Origin: Lasioglossum baleicum
Taxonomy: Eukaryota; Arthropoda; Insecta; Hymenoptera; Halictidae
Length of the DNA: 64,000 nt
Direction of reading: 5' to 3'
Assembly (NCBI RefSeq): GCF_051020765.1
Contig: NW_027469104.1
Location: forward strand, 744,001-808,000
Below the pieces are notes generated by a model. That model worked only from the letters and a program-made list of their open reading frames with translations, ran no database searches and had not been told where the DNA came from. The first letter of the stretch is position 1. Every line of letters starts with the position of its first letter. A program made the translations under genes and the position numbers. This document shows, in pieces, positions 39,026 to 52,410 of this stretch.

Positions 39026-41454
39026 GCGTAATGCGTTATGCATTATGCGTTATGCGTTATGCGTAATGCGTTATGAGTAATGTGTCATGCGTTATGCGTT
39101 ATGGACTATGCTTTATGCGTTATGCGTTGTGGGTTATCCGTTATGCGTCATGCGTTATCCGTTATGCGTTATGCGTTATGCGTTATGCGTTATGCGTTAT
39201 GCGTTATCCGTTATGCGTTATCCGTTATGCGTTACACGTTCTGCGTTATGCGTTATGCGTTATGCGTTAAGCGTCATACGTTATGCGATATGCGTTATTC
39301 GTTATGCGTTATGCGTTATGCGTTATGCGTTATGCGTTATGCGTTATGCGTTATGCGTTATGCGTTATGCGTTATGCGTTATGCGTTATGCGTTATGCGT
39401 TATGCGTTATCCGTTATTCGTTACGCGTTCTGCGTTATGCGTTATGCGTTATGCGTTTAGCGTTATACGTTATGCGATATGCGTTATTCGTTATGCGTTA
39501 TGCGTTATGCGTTATGCGTTATGCGTTATCCGTTATTCGTTACGCGTTCTGCGTTATGCGTTATGCGTTATGCGTTATGCGTTTAGCGTTATACGTTATG
39601 CGATATGCGTTATTCGTTATGCGTTATGCGTTATGCGTTATGCGTTATGCGTTATGCGTTATGCATTATGCGTTATGCGTTATGCGTTATGCGTCATGCG
39701 TCATGCGTTATGCGTTATGCGTTATGCGTTATGCGTTATGCGTTATGCGTTATGCGTTATGCGTTATGCGTTATGCGTTATGCGTTATGCGTTATGCGTT
39801 ATGCGTTATGCGTTATGCGTTATGCGTTATGCGTTATGCGTTATGCGTTATGCGTTATGCGTTATGCGTTATGCGTTATGCGTTATGCGTTATGCGTTAT
39901 GCGTTATGCGTTATGCGTTATGCGTTATGCGTTATGCGTTATCCGTTATGCGTTACGCGTTATGCGTTATGCGTTATGCGTTATGCGTTATGCGTTATGC
40001 GTTATGCGTTAAGCGTTATACGTTATGCGATATGCGTTATTCGTTATGCTTTATGCGTTATGCGTTGTGGGTTATCCGTTATGCGTCATGCGTTATCCGT
40101 TATGCGTTATGCGTTATCCGTTATGCGTTTTCCGTTATGCGTTACGCGTTATGCGTTATGCGTTATGCGTTAAGCGTTATACGTTATGCGATATGCGTTA
40201 TTCGTTATGCGTTATGCGTTATGCGTTATGCGTTATGCGTTATGCGTTATGCGTTATGCGTTATGCGTTATGCGTTATGCGTTATGCGTTATGCGTTATG
40301 CGTTATGCGTTATGCGTTATGCGTTATGCGTTATGCGTTATGCGTTATGCGTTATGCGTTATGCGTTATGCGTTATGCGTTATGCGTTATGCGTTATGCG
40401 TTATGCGTTATGCGTTATGCGTTATGCGTTATGCGTTATGCGTTATGCGTTATGCGTTATGCGTTATGCGTTATGCGTTATGCGTTATGCGTTATGCGTT
40501 ATGCGTTATGCGTTATGCGTTATGCGTTATGCGTTATGCGTTATGCGTTATGCGTTATGCGTTATGCGTTATGCGTTATGCGTTATGCGTTATGCGTTAT
40601 GCGTTATGCGTTATGCGTTATCCGTTATGCGTTACGCGTTATGCGTTATGCGTTATGCGTTATGCGTTATGCGTTATGCGTTATGCGTTAAGCGTTATAC
40701 GTTATGCGATATGCGTTATTCGTTATGCTTTATGCGTTATGCGTTGTGGGTTATCCGTTATGCGTCATGCGTTATCCGTTATGCGTTATGCGTTATCCGT
40801 TATGCGTTTTCCGTTATGCGTTACGCGTTATGCGTTATGCGTTATGCGTTAAGCGTTATACGTTATGCGATATGCGTTATTCGTTATGCGTTATGCGTTA
40901 TGCGTTATGCGTTATGCGTTATGCGTTATGCGTTATGCGTTATGCGTTATGCGTTATGCGTTATGCGTTATGCGTTATGCGTTATGCGTTATGCGTTATG
41001 CGTTATGCGTTATGCGTTATGCGTTATGCGTTATGCGTTATGCGTTATGCGTTATGCGTTATGCGTTATGCGTTATGCGTTATGCGTTATGCGTTATGCG
41101 TTATGCGTTATGCGTTATGCGTTATGCGTTATGCGTTATGCGTTATGCGTTATGCGTTATGCGTTATGCGTTATGCGTTATGCGTTATGCGTTATGCGTT
41201 ATGCGTTATGCGTTATGCGTTATGCGTTATGCGTTATGCGTTATGCGTTATGCGTTATGCGTTATGCGTTATGCGTTATGCGTTATGCGTTATGCGTTAT
41301 GCGTTATGCGTTATGCGTTATGCGTTATGCGTTATGCGTTATGCGTTATGCGTTATGCGTTATGCGTTATGCGTTATGTGTTATGCGTTGTGCTTTACGG
41401 GTTATGCGATATGCGTTATGCGTTATGACTTTTTCATTGAGCGTTATGCGTTAT
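39026..41454 (+). repeat. Segment with GCGTTTA module and 679-bp tandem duplication (347 units)
   Basis: The proximal part has the doubled CCGTTAT-TCGTTAT module (39411 and 39530, 119 bp apart, two units shorter than at 26797). The middle carries a cassette with GCTTTAT, GCGTTGT and the rare GCGTTTT unit in two copies 679 bp (97 units) apart, near 40025 and 40704. The segment ends in 490 bp of pure consensus (40888-41377) and a box island at 41427. Confidence 0.84.
40888..41377 (+). repeat. Pure consensus run, 490 bp (70 units)
   Basis: The run lies between the end of a K cassette (TCGTTAT at 40881) and GTGTTAT at 41378, which introduces the box cassette. Confidence 0.87.
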
Positions 41455-41825
41455 GCGTAATGCGTTATGCATTATGCGTTATGCGTTATGCGTAATGCGT
41501 TATGAGTAATGTGTCATGCGTTATGCGTTATGGACTATGCTTTATGCGTTATGCGTTGTGGGTTATCCGTTATGCGTCATGCGTTATCCGTTATGCGTTA
41601 TGCGTTATGCGTTATGCGTTATCCGTTATGCGTTATCCGTTATGCGTTACGCGTTATGCGTTATGCGTTATGCGTTAAGCGTTATACGTTATGCGATATG
41701 CGTTATTCGTTATGCGTTATGCGTTATGCGTTATGCGTTATGCGTTATGCGTTATGCGTTATGCGTTATGCGTTATGCGTTATGCGTTATGCGTTATGCG
41801 TTATGCGTTATGCGTTATGCGTTAT
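41455..41825 (+). repeat. Short segment, 53 units
   Basis: This segment contains a full header, one K cassette and a consensus tail. It resembles the first part of the segments starting at 44885, 53013 and 56506, which also follow a box island, so the unit 'box then this header type' is itself repeated. Confidence 0.84.
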
Positions 41826-42511
41826 GCGTAATGCGTTATGCATTATGCGTTATGCGTTATGCGTAATGCGTTATGAGTAATGTGTCATGCGTTATGCGTT
41901 ATGGACTATGCTTTATGCGTTATGCGTTGTGGGTTATCCGTTATGCGTCATGCGTTATCCGTTATGCGTTATGCGTTATGCGTTATGCGTTATGCGTTAT
42001 GCGTTATCCGTTATGCGTTATCCGTTATGCGTTACACGTTCTGCGTTATGCGTTATGCGTTATGCGTTAAGCGTTATACGTTATGCGATATGCGTTATTC
42101 GTTATGCGTTATGCGTTATGCGTTATGCGTTATGCGTTATGCGTTATGCGTTATGCGTTATGCGTTATGCGTTATGCGTTATGCGTTATGCGTTATGCGT
42201 TATGCGTTATCCGTTATGCGTTATCCGTTATGCGTTACGCGTTATGCGTTATGCGTTATGCGTTATGCGTTATGCGTTAAGCGTTATACGTTATGCGATA
42301 TGCGTTATTCGTTATGCGTTATGCGTTATGCGTTATGCGTTATGCGTTATGCGTTATCCGTTATGCGTTATGCGTTATGCGTTATGCGTTATGCGTTATG
42401 CGTTATGCGTTATGCGTTATGCGTTATGCGTTATGCGTTATGCGTTATGCGTTATGCGTTATGCGTTATGCGTTATGCGTTATGCGTTATGCGTTATGCG
42501 TTATGCGTTAT
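41826..42511 (+). repeat. Segment of 98 units with TTACACG header
   Basis: A full header leads to TTACACG, a K cassette near 42064, a second CCGTTAT pair and K cassette near 42274, an isolated CCGTTAT at about 42358, then pure consensus into the next header. Confidence 0.84.
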
Positions 42512-44884
42512 GCGTAATGCGTTATGCATTATGCGTTATGCGTTATGCGTAATGCGTTATGAGTAATGTGTCATGCGTTATGCGTTATGGACTATGCTTT
42601 ATGCGTTATGCGTTGTGGGTTATCCGTTATGCGTCATGCGTTATCCGTTATGCGTTATGCGTTATGCGTTATGCGTTATGCGTTATGCGTTATCCGTTAT
42701 GCGTTATCCGTTATGCGTTACACGTTCTGCGTTATGCGTTATGCGTTATGCGTTAAGCGTTATACGTTATGCGATATGCGTTATTCGTTATGCGTTATGC
42801 GTTATGCGTTATGCGTTATGCGTTATGCGTTATGCGTTATGCGTTATGCGTTATGCGTTATGCGTTATGCGTTATGCGTTATGCGTTATGCGTTATGCGT
42901 TATGCGTTATCCGTTATTCGTTACGCGTTCTGCGTTATGCGTTATGCGTTATGCGTTATGCGTTTAGCGTTATACGTTATGCGATATGCGTTATTCGTTA
43001 TGCGTTATGCGTTATGCGTTATGCGTTATGCGTTATGCGTTATGCATTATGCGTTATGCGTTATGCGTTATGCGTCATGCGTCATGCGTTATGCGTTATG
43101 CGTTATGCGTTATGCGTTATGCGTTATGCGTTATGCGTTATGCGTTATGCGTTATGCGTTATGCGTTATGCGTTATGCGTTATGCGTTATGCGTTATGCG
43201 TTATTCGTTATGCGTTATGCGTTATGCGTTATGCGTTATGCGTTATGCGTTATGCGTTATGCGTTATGCGTTATGCGTTATGCGTTATGCGTTATGCGTT
43301 ATGCGTTATGCGTTATGCGTTATGCGTTATGCGTTATGCGTTATGCGTTATGCGTTATGCGTTATGCGTTATGCGTTATGCGTTATGCGTTATGCGTTAT
43401 GCGTTATGCGTTATGCGTTATGCGTTATGCGTTATGCGTTATGCGTTATGCGTTATGCGTTATGCGTTATGCGTTATGCGTTATGCGTTATGCGTTATGC
43501 GTTATGCGTTATGCGTTATGCGTTATGCGTTATGCGTTATGCGTTATGCGTTATGCGTTATGCGTTATGCGTTATGCGTTATGCGTTATGCGTTATGCGT
43601 TATGCGTTATGCGTTATGCGTTATGCGTTATGCGTTATGCGTTATGCGTTATGCGTTATGCGTTATGCGTTATGCGTTATGCGTTATGCGTTATGCGTTA
43701 TGCGTTATGCGTTATGCGTTATGCGTTATGCGTTATGCGTTATGCGTTATGCGTTATGCGTTATGCGTTATGCGTTATGCGTTATGCGTTATGCGTTATG
43801 CGTTATGCGTTATGCGTTATGCGTTATGCGTTATGCGTTATGCGTTATGCGTTATGCGTTATGCGTTATGCGTTATGCGTTATGCGTTATGCGTTATGCG
43901 TTATGCGTTATGCGTTATGCGTTATGCGTTATGCGTTATGCGTTATGCGTTATGCGTTATGCGTTATGCGTTATGCGTTATGCGTTATGGGTTATGCGTT
44001 ATGCGTTATGCGTTATGCGTTATGCGTTATGCGTTATGCGTTATGCGTTATCCGTTATGCGTTACGCGTTATGCGTTATGCGTTATGCGTTATGCGTTAT
44101 GCGTTATGCGTTATGCGTTATGCGTTAAGCGTTATACGTTATGCGATATGCGTTATTCGTTATGCTTTATGCGTTATGCGTTGTGGGTTATCCGTTATGC
44201 GTCATGCGTTATCCGTTATGCGTTATGCGTTATCCGTTATGCGTTTTCCGTTATGCGTTACGCGTTATGCGTTATGCGTTATGCGTTAAGCGTTATACGT
44301 TATGCGATATGCGTTATGCGTTATGCGTTATGCGTTATGCGTTATGCGTTATGCGTTATGCGTTATGCGTTATGCGTTATGCGTTATGCGTTATGCGTTA
44401 TGCGTTATGCGTTATGCGTTATGCGTTATGCGTTATGCGTTATGCGTTATGCGTTATGCGTTATGCGTTATGCGTTATGCGTTATGCGTTATGCGTTATG
44501 CGTTATGCGTTATGCGTTATGCGTTATGCGTTATGCGTTATGCGTTATGCGTTATGCGTTATGCGTTATGCGTTATGCGTTATGCGTTATGCGTTATGCG
44601 TTATGCGTTATGCGTTATGCGTTATGCGTTATGCGTTATGCGATATGCGTTATTCGTTATCCGTTATGCGTTATGCGTTATGCGTTATGCGTTATGCGTT
44701 ATGTGTTATGCTTTATGCGTTATGCGTTATGCGTTATGCGTTATGCGTTATGCGTTATGCGTTATGCGTTATGCGTTATGCGTTATGCGTTATGCGTTAT
44801 GCGTTATGTGTTATGCGTTGTGCTTTACGGGTTATGCGATATGCGTTATGCGTTATGACTTTTTCATTGAGCGTTATGCGTTAT
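42512..44884 (+). repeat. Segment with the longest pure run and a box (339 units)
   Basis: The proximal part repeats the TTACACG and GCGTTTA module (single, not doubled). A 777-bp pure consensus run (43212-43988), an isolated GGGTTAT at 43989, the GCTTTAT and GCGTTTT cassette near 44160-44245 and a box island at 44857 follow. Confidence 0.85.
43212..43988 (+). repeat. Longest pure consensus run, 777 bp (111 units)
   Basis: No substitution is visible between TCGTTAT at 43205 and GGGTTAT at 43989. This is the longest unbroken consensus run that I found and suggests recent local expansion. Confidence 0.88.
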
Positions 44885-45815
44885 GCGTAATGCGTTATGC
44901 ATTATGCGTTATGCGTTATGCGTAATGCGTTATGAGTAATGTGTCATGCGTTATGCGTTATGGACTATGCTTTATGCGTTATGCGTTGTGGGTTATCCGT
45001 TATGCGTCATGCGTTATCCGTTATGCGTTATGCGTTATGCGTTATGCGTTATCCGTTATGCGTTATCCGTTATGCGTTACGCGTTATGCGTTATGCGTTA
45101 TGCGTTAAGCGTTATACGTTATGCGATATGCGTTATTCGTTATGCGTTATGCGTTATGCGTTATGCGTTATGCGTTATGCGTTATGCGTTATGCGTTATG
45201 CGTTATGCGTTATGCGTTATGCGTTATGCGTTATGCGTTATGCGTTATGCGTTATGCGTTATGCGTTATGCGTTATGCGTTATGCGTTATGCGTTATGCG
45301 TTATGCTTTATGCGTTATGCGTTATGCGTTATGCGTTATGCGTTATGCGTCATGCGTTATGCGATATGCGTTATGCGTTATGCGTTATGCGTTATACGTT
45401 ATGCGATATGCGTTATTCGTTATCCGTTATGCGTTATGCGTTATGCGTTATGCGTTATGCGTTATGCGTTATGCGTTATGCGTTATGCGTTATGCGTTAT
45501 GCGTTATGCGTTATGCGTTATGCGTTATGCGTTATGCGTTATGCTTTATGCGTTATGCGTTATGCGTTATGCGTTATGCGTTATGCGTCATGCGTTATGC
45601 GATATGCGTTATGCGTTATGCGTTATGCGTTATACGTTATGCGATATGCGTTATTCGTTATCCGTTATGCGTTATGCGTTATGCGTTATGCGTTATGCGT
45701 TATGCGTTATGCGTTATGCGTTATGCGTTATGCGTTATGCGTTATGCGTTATGCGTTATGCGTTATGCGTTATGCGTTATGCGTTATGCGTTATGCGTTA
45801 TGCGTTATGCGTTAT

Positions 45816-45836
45816 GCGTTACGCGTTACGCGTTAC
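45816..45836 (+). repeat. GCGTTAC triplet, type copy
   Basis: Three adjacent GCGTTAC units create tandem ACGCGT (MluI) sites. Further triplets start at 47706, 49435, 53545 and 57045, each 182 bp before an ACGTTAT-allele box island. The two copies at 967 and 2479 are doublets, also 182 bp before their islands. Confidence 0.88.
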
Positions 45837-48800
45837 GCGTTATGCGTTATGCGTTATGCGTTATGCGTTATGTGTTATGCGTTATGCGTTAAGCGTTATA
45901 CGTTATGCGTTATGCGTTATGCGTTATGTGTTATGCGTTATGCGTTATGTGTTATGCGTTGTGCTTTACGGGTTATGCGATATGCGTTATGCGTTATGAC
46001 TTTTTCATTGAACGTTATGCGTTATGCGATATGCGTTATGCGTTATGCGTTATGCGTTATGCGTTATGCGTTATGCGTTATGCGTTATGCGTTATGCGTT
46101 ATGCGTTATGCGTTATGCGTTATGCGTTATGCGTTATGCGTTATGCGTTATGCGTTATGCGTTATGCGTTATGCGTTATGCGTTATGCGTTATGCGTTAT
46201 GCGTTATGCGTTATGCGTTATGCGTTATGCGTTATGCGTTATGCGTTATGCGTTATGCGTTATGCGTTATGCGTTATGCGTTATGCGTTATGCGTTATGC
46301 GTTATGCGTTATGCGTTATGCGTTATGCGTTATGCGTTATGCGTTATGCGTTATGCGTTATGCGTCATGCGTTATCCGTTATGCGTTATGCGTTATGCGT
46401 TATGCGTTATCCGTTATGCGTTATCCGTTATGCGTTACGCGTTATGCGTTATGCGTTATGCGTTATGCGTTAAGCGTTATACGTTATGCGTCATGCGTTA
46501 TGCGTTATGCGTTATGCGTTATGCGTTATGCGTTATGCGTTATGCGTTATCCGTTATGCGTTACGCGTTATGCGTTATGCGTTATGCGTTATGCGTTAAG
46601 CGTTATACGTTATCCGTTATGCGTTACGCGTTATGCGTTATGCGTTATGCGTTATGCGTTATGCGTTAAGCGTTATACGTTATGCGTTATGCGTTATGCG
46701 TTATGCGTTATGCGTTATGCGTTATGCGTTATGCGTTATGCGTTATGCGTTATGCGTTATGCGTTATGCGTTATGCGTTATGCGTTATGCGTTATGCGTT
46801 ATGCGTTATGCGTTATGCGTTATGCGTTATGCGTTATGCGTTATGGGTTATGCGTTATGCGTTATGCGTTATGCGTTATGCGTTATGCGTTATGCGTTAT
46901 GCGTTATGCGTTATGCGTTATGCGTTATGCGTTATGCGTTATGCGTTATGCGTTATGCGTTATGCGTTATGCGTTATGCGTTATGCGTTATGCGTTATGA
47001 GTTATGCGTTATGCGTTATGCGTTATGCGTTATGCGTTATGCGTTATGCGTTATGCGTTATGCGTTATGCGTTATGCGTTATGCGTTATGCGTTATGCGT
47101 TATGCGTTATGCGTTATGCGTTATGCGTTATGCGTTATGCGTTATGCGTTATGCGTTATGCGTTATGCGTTATGCGTTATGCTTTATGCGTTATGCGTTA
47201 TGCGTTATGCGTTATGCGTTATGCGTCATGCGTTATGCGATATGCGTTATGCGTTATGCGTTATGCGTTATACGTTATGCGATATGCGTTATTCGTTATC
47301 CGTTATGCGTTATGCGTTATGCGTTATGCGTTATGCGTTATGCGTTATGCGTTATGCGTTATGCGTTATGCGTTATGCGTTATGCGTTATGCGTTATGCG
47401 TTATGCGTTATGCGTTATGCGTTATGCGTTATGCTTTATGCGTTATGCGTTATGCGTTATGCGTTATGCGTTATGCGTCATGCGTTATGCGATATGCGTT
47501 ATGCGTTATGCGTTATGCGTTATACGTTATGCGATATGCGTTATTCGTTATCCGTTATGCGTTATGCGTTATGCGTTATGCGTTATGCGTTATGCGTTAT
47601 GCGTTATGCGTTATGCGTTATGCGTTATGCGTTATGCGTTATGCGTTATGCGTTATGCGTTATGCGTTATGCGTTATGCGTTATGCGTTATGCGTTATGC
47701 GTTATGCGTTACGCGTTACGCGTTACGCGTTATGCGTTATGCGTTATGCGTTATGCGTTATGTGTTATGCGTTATGCGTTAAGCGTTATACGTTATGCGT
47801 TATGCGTTATGCGTTATGTGTTATGCGTTATGCGTTATGTGTTATGCGTTGTGCTTTACGGGTTATGCGATATGCGTTATGCGTTATGACTTTTTCATTG
47901 AACGTTATGCGTTATGCGATATGCGTTATGCGTTATGCGTTATGCGTTATGCGTTATGCGTTATGCGTTATGCGTTATGCGTTATGCGTTATGCGTTATG
48001 CGTTATGCGTTATGCGTTATGCGTTATGCGTTATGCGTTATGCGTTATGCGTTATGCGTTATGCGTTATGCGTTATGCGTTATGCGTTATGCGTTATGCG
48101 TTATGCGTTATGCGTTATGCGTTATGCGTTATGCGTTATGCGTTATGCGTTATGCGTTATGCGTTATGCGTTATGCGTTATGCGTTATGCGTTATGCGTT
48201 ATGCGTTATGCGTTATGCGTTATGCGTTATGCGTTATGCGTTATGCGTTATGCGTTATGCGTTATGCGTTATGCGTTATGCGTTATGCGTTATGCGTTAT
48301 GCGTTATGCGTTATGCGTTATGCGTTATGCGTTATGCGTTATGCGTTATGCGTTATGCGTCATGCGTTATCCGTTATGCGTTATGCGTTATGCGTTATGC
48401 GTTATCCGTTATGCGTTATCCGTTATGCGTTACGCGTTATGCGTTATGCGTTATGCGTTATGCGTTAAGCGTTATACGTTATGCGTTATGCGTTATGCGT
48501 TATGCGTTATGCGTTATGCGTTATGCGTTATGCGTTATGCGTTATGCGTTATGCGTTATGGGTTATGCGTTATGCGTTATGCGTTATGCGTTATGCGTTA
48601 TGCGTTATGCGTTATGCGTTATGCGTTATGCGTTATGCGTTATGCGTTATGCGTTATGCGTTATGCGTTATGCGTTATGCGTTATGCGTTATGCGTTATG
48701 CGTTATGCGTTATGCGTTATGAGTTATGCGTTATGCGTTATGCGTTATGCGTTATGCGTTATGCGTTATGCGTTATGCGTTATGCGTTATGCGTTATGCG

Positions 48801-50099
48801 TTATGCGTTATGCGTTATGCGTTATGCGTTATGCGTTATGCGTTATGCGTTATGCGTTATGCGTTATGCGTTATGCGTTATGCGTTATGCGTTATGCGTT
48901 ATGCTTTATGCGTTATGCGTTATGCGTTATGCGTTATGCGTTATGCGTCATGCGTTATGCGATATGCGTTATGCGTTATGCGTTATGCGTTATACGTTAT
49001 GCGATATGCGTTATTCGTTATCCGTTATGCGTTATGCGTTATGCGTTATGCGTTATGCGTTATGCGTTATGCGTTATGCGTTATGCGTTATGCGTTATGC
49101 GTTATGCGTTATGCGTTATGCGTTATGCGTTATGCGTTATGCGTTATGCGTTATGCTTTATGCGTTATGCGTTATGCGTTATGCGTTATGCGTTATGCGT
49201 CATGCGTTATGCGATATGCGTTATGCGTTATGCGTTATGCGTTATACGTTATGCGATATGCGTTATTCGTTATCCGTTATGCGTTATGCGTTATGCGTTA
49301 TGCGTTATGCGTTATGCGTTATGCGTTATGCGTTATGCGTTATGCGTTATGCGTTATGCGTTATGCGTTATGCGTTATGCGTTATGCGTTATGCGTTATG
49401 CGTTATGCGTTATGCGTTATGCGTTATGCGTTATGCGTTACGCGTTACGCGTTACGCGTTATGCGTTATGCGTTATGCGTTATGCGTTATGTGTTATGCG
49501 TTATGCGTTAAGCGTTATACGTTATGCGTTATGCGTTATGCGTTATGTGTTATGCGTTATGCGTTATGTGTTATGCGTTGTGCTTTACGGGTTATGCGAT
49601 ATGCGTTATGCGTTATGACTTTTTCATTGAACGTTATGCGTTATGCGATATGCGTTATGCGTTATGCGTTATGCGTTATGCGTTATGCGTTATGCGTTAT
49701 GCGTTATGCGTTATGCGTTATGCGTTATGCGTTATGCGTTATGCGTTATGCGTTATGCGTTATGCGTTATGCGTTATGCGTTATGCGTTATGCGTTATGC
49801 GTTATGCGTTATGCGTTATGCGTTATGCGTTATGCGTTATGCGTTATGCGTTATGCGTTATGCGTTATGCGTTATGCGTTATGCGTTATGCGTTATGCGT
49901 TATGCGTTATGCGTTATGCGTTATGCGTTATGCGTTATGCGTTATGCGTTATGCGTTATGCGTTATGCGTTATGCGTTATGCGTTATGCGTTATGCGTTA
50001 TGCGTTATGCGTTATGCGTTATGCGTTATGCGTTATGCGTTATGCGTTATGCGTTATGCGTTATGCGTTATGCGTTATGCGTTATGCGTTATGCGTTAT

Positions 50100-50107
50100 G
50101 CGTTTAT
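50100..50107 (+). repeat. Eight-base unit (GCGTTTAT): the only net register break found
   Basis: One extra T lengthens the TT of a unit to TTT. Every landmark before it starts at 1 modulo 7 and every landmark after it at 2 modulo 7. The related copies near 46.3 and 48.3 kb lack the extra base. It may be a real 1-bp insertion or a homopolymer sequencing error. Confidence 0.93.
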
Positions 50108-50429
50108 GCGTTATGCGTTATGCGTTATGCGTCATGCGTTATCCGTTATGCGTTATGCGTTATGCGTTATGCGTTATCCGTTATGCGTTATCCGTTATGC
50201 GTTACGCGTTATGCGTTATGCGTTATGCGTTATGCGTTAAGCGTTATACGTTATGCGTTATGCGTTATGCGTTATGCGTTATGCGTTATGCGTTATGCGT
50301 TATGCGTTATGCGTTATCCGTTATGCGTTACGCGTTATGCGTTATGCGTTATGCGTTATGCGTTAAGCGTTATACGTTATCCGTTATGCGTTACGCGTTA
50401 TGCGTTATGCGTTATGCGTTATGCGTTAA

Positions 50430-51626
50430 GCGTTATACGTTATGCGTTATGCGTTATGCGTTATGCGTTATGCGTTATGCGTTATGCGTTATGCGTTATG
50501 CGTTATGCGTTATGCGTTATGCGTTATGCGTTATGCGTTATGCGTTATGCGTTATGCGTTATGCGTTATGCGTTATGCGTTATGCGTTATGCGTTATGCG
50601 TTATGCGTTATGCGTTATGCGTTATGCGTTATGCGTTATGCGTTATGCGTTATGCGTTATGCGTTATGCGTTATGCGTTATGCGTTATGCGTTATGCGTT
50701 ATGCGTTATGCGTTATGCGTTATGCGTTATGCGTTATGCGTTATGAGTTATGCGTTATGCGTTATGCGTTATGCGTTATGCGTTATGCGTTATGCGTTAT
50801 GCGTTATGCGTTATGCGTTATGCGTTATGCGTTATGCGTTATGCGTTATGCGTTATGCGTTATGCGTTATGCGTTATGCGTTATGCGTTATGCGTTATGC
50901 GTTATGCGTTATGCGTTATGCGTTATGCGTTATGCGTTATGCGTTATGCGTTATGCGTTATGCGTTATGCGTTAGGCGTTATGCGTTATGCGTTATGCGT
51001 TATGCGTTATGCGTTATGCGTTATGCGTTATGCGTTATGCGTTATGCGTTATGCGTTATGCGTTATGCGTTATGCGTTATGCGTTATGCGTTATGCGTTA
51101 TGCGTTATGCGTTATGCGTTATGCGTTATGCGTTATGCGTTATGCGTTATGCGTTATGCGTTATGCGTTATGCGTTATGCGTTATGCGTTATGAGTTATG
51201 CGTTATGCGTTATGCGTTATGCGTTATGCGTTATGCGTTATGCGTTATGCGTTATGCGTTATGCGTTATGCGTTATGCGTTATGCGTTATGCGTTATGCG
51301 TTATGCGTTATGCGTTATGCGTTATGCGTTATGCGTTATGCGTTATGCGTTATGCGTTATGCGTTATGCGTTATGCGTTTTGCGTTATGCGTTATGCGTT
51401 ATGCGTTATGCGTTATGCGTTATGCGTTATGCGTTAGGCGTTATGCGTTATGCGTTATGCGTTATGCGTTATGCGTTATGCGTTATGCGTTATGCGTTAT
51501 GCGTTATGCGTTATGCGTTATGCGTTATGCGTTATGCGTTATGCGTTATGCGTTATGCGTTATGCGTTATGCGTTATGCGTTGTGCGTTATGCGTTATGC
51601 GTTATGCGTTATGCGTTATGCGTTAT
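50430..51626 (+). repeat. Low-landmark stretch with isolated single variants
   Basis: About 1.2 kb holds no header, box or K cassette. It has only isolated variants in otherwise consensus sequence: GAGTTAT at 50745 and 51193, GCGTTAG at 50969 and 51431, GCGTTTT at 51375 and GCGTTGT at 51578. GCGTTAG is not seen elsewhere in the window. Confidence 0.82.
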
Positions 51627-52403
51627 GCTTTATGCGTTATGCGTTATGCGTTATGCGTTATGCGTTATGCGTCATGCGTTATGCGATATGCGTTATGCGT
51701 TATGCGTTATGCGTTATACGTTATGCGATATGCGTTATTCGTTATCCGTTATGCGTTATGCGTTATGCGTTATGCGTTATGCGCTATGCGTTATGCGTTA
51801 TGCGTTATGCGTTATGCGTTATGCGTTATGCGTTATGCGTTATGCGTTATGCGTTATGCGTTATGCGTTATGCGTTATGCGTTATGCGTTATGCTTTATG
51901 CGTTATGCGTTATGCGTTATGCGTTATGCGTTATGCGTCATGCGTTATGCGATATGCGTTATGCGTTATGCGTTATGCGTTATACGTTATGCGATATGCG
52001 TTATTCGTTATCCGTTATGCGTTATGCGTTATGCGTTATGCGTTATGCGTTATGCGTTATGCGTTATGCGTTATGCGTTATGCGTTATGCGTTATGCGTT
52101 ATGCGTTATGCGTTATGCGTTATGCGTTATGCGTTATGCGTTATGCGTTATGCGTTATGCGTTATGCGTTATGCGTTATGCGTTATGCGTTAAGCGTTAT
52201 ACGTTATGCGATATGCGTTATTCGTTATGCTTTATGCGTTATGCGTTGTGGGTTATCCGTTATGCGTCATGCGTTATCCGTTATGCGTTATGCGTTATCC
52301 GTTATGCGTTTTCCGTTATGCGTTACGCGTTATGCGTTATGCGTTATGCGTTAAGCGTTATACGTTATGCGATATGCGTTATTCGTTATGCGTTATGCGT
52401 TAT

Positions 52404-52410
52404 GCGGTAT
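52404..52410 (+). repeat. GCGGTAT marker unit, first of three
   Basis: GCGGTAT occurs at 52404, 55533 and 58998 only, at the same place after the GCGTTTT cassette. The older-looking cassettes near 40.2, 40.9 and 44.3 kb lack it. It marks one lineage of the cassette at the right end of the window. Confidence 0.85.
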
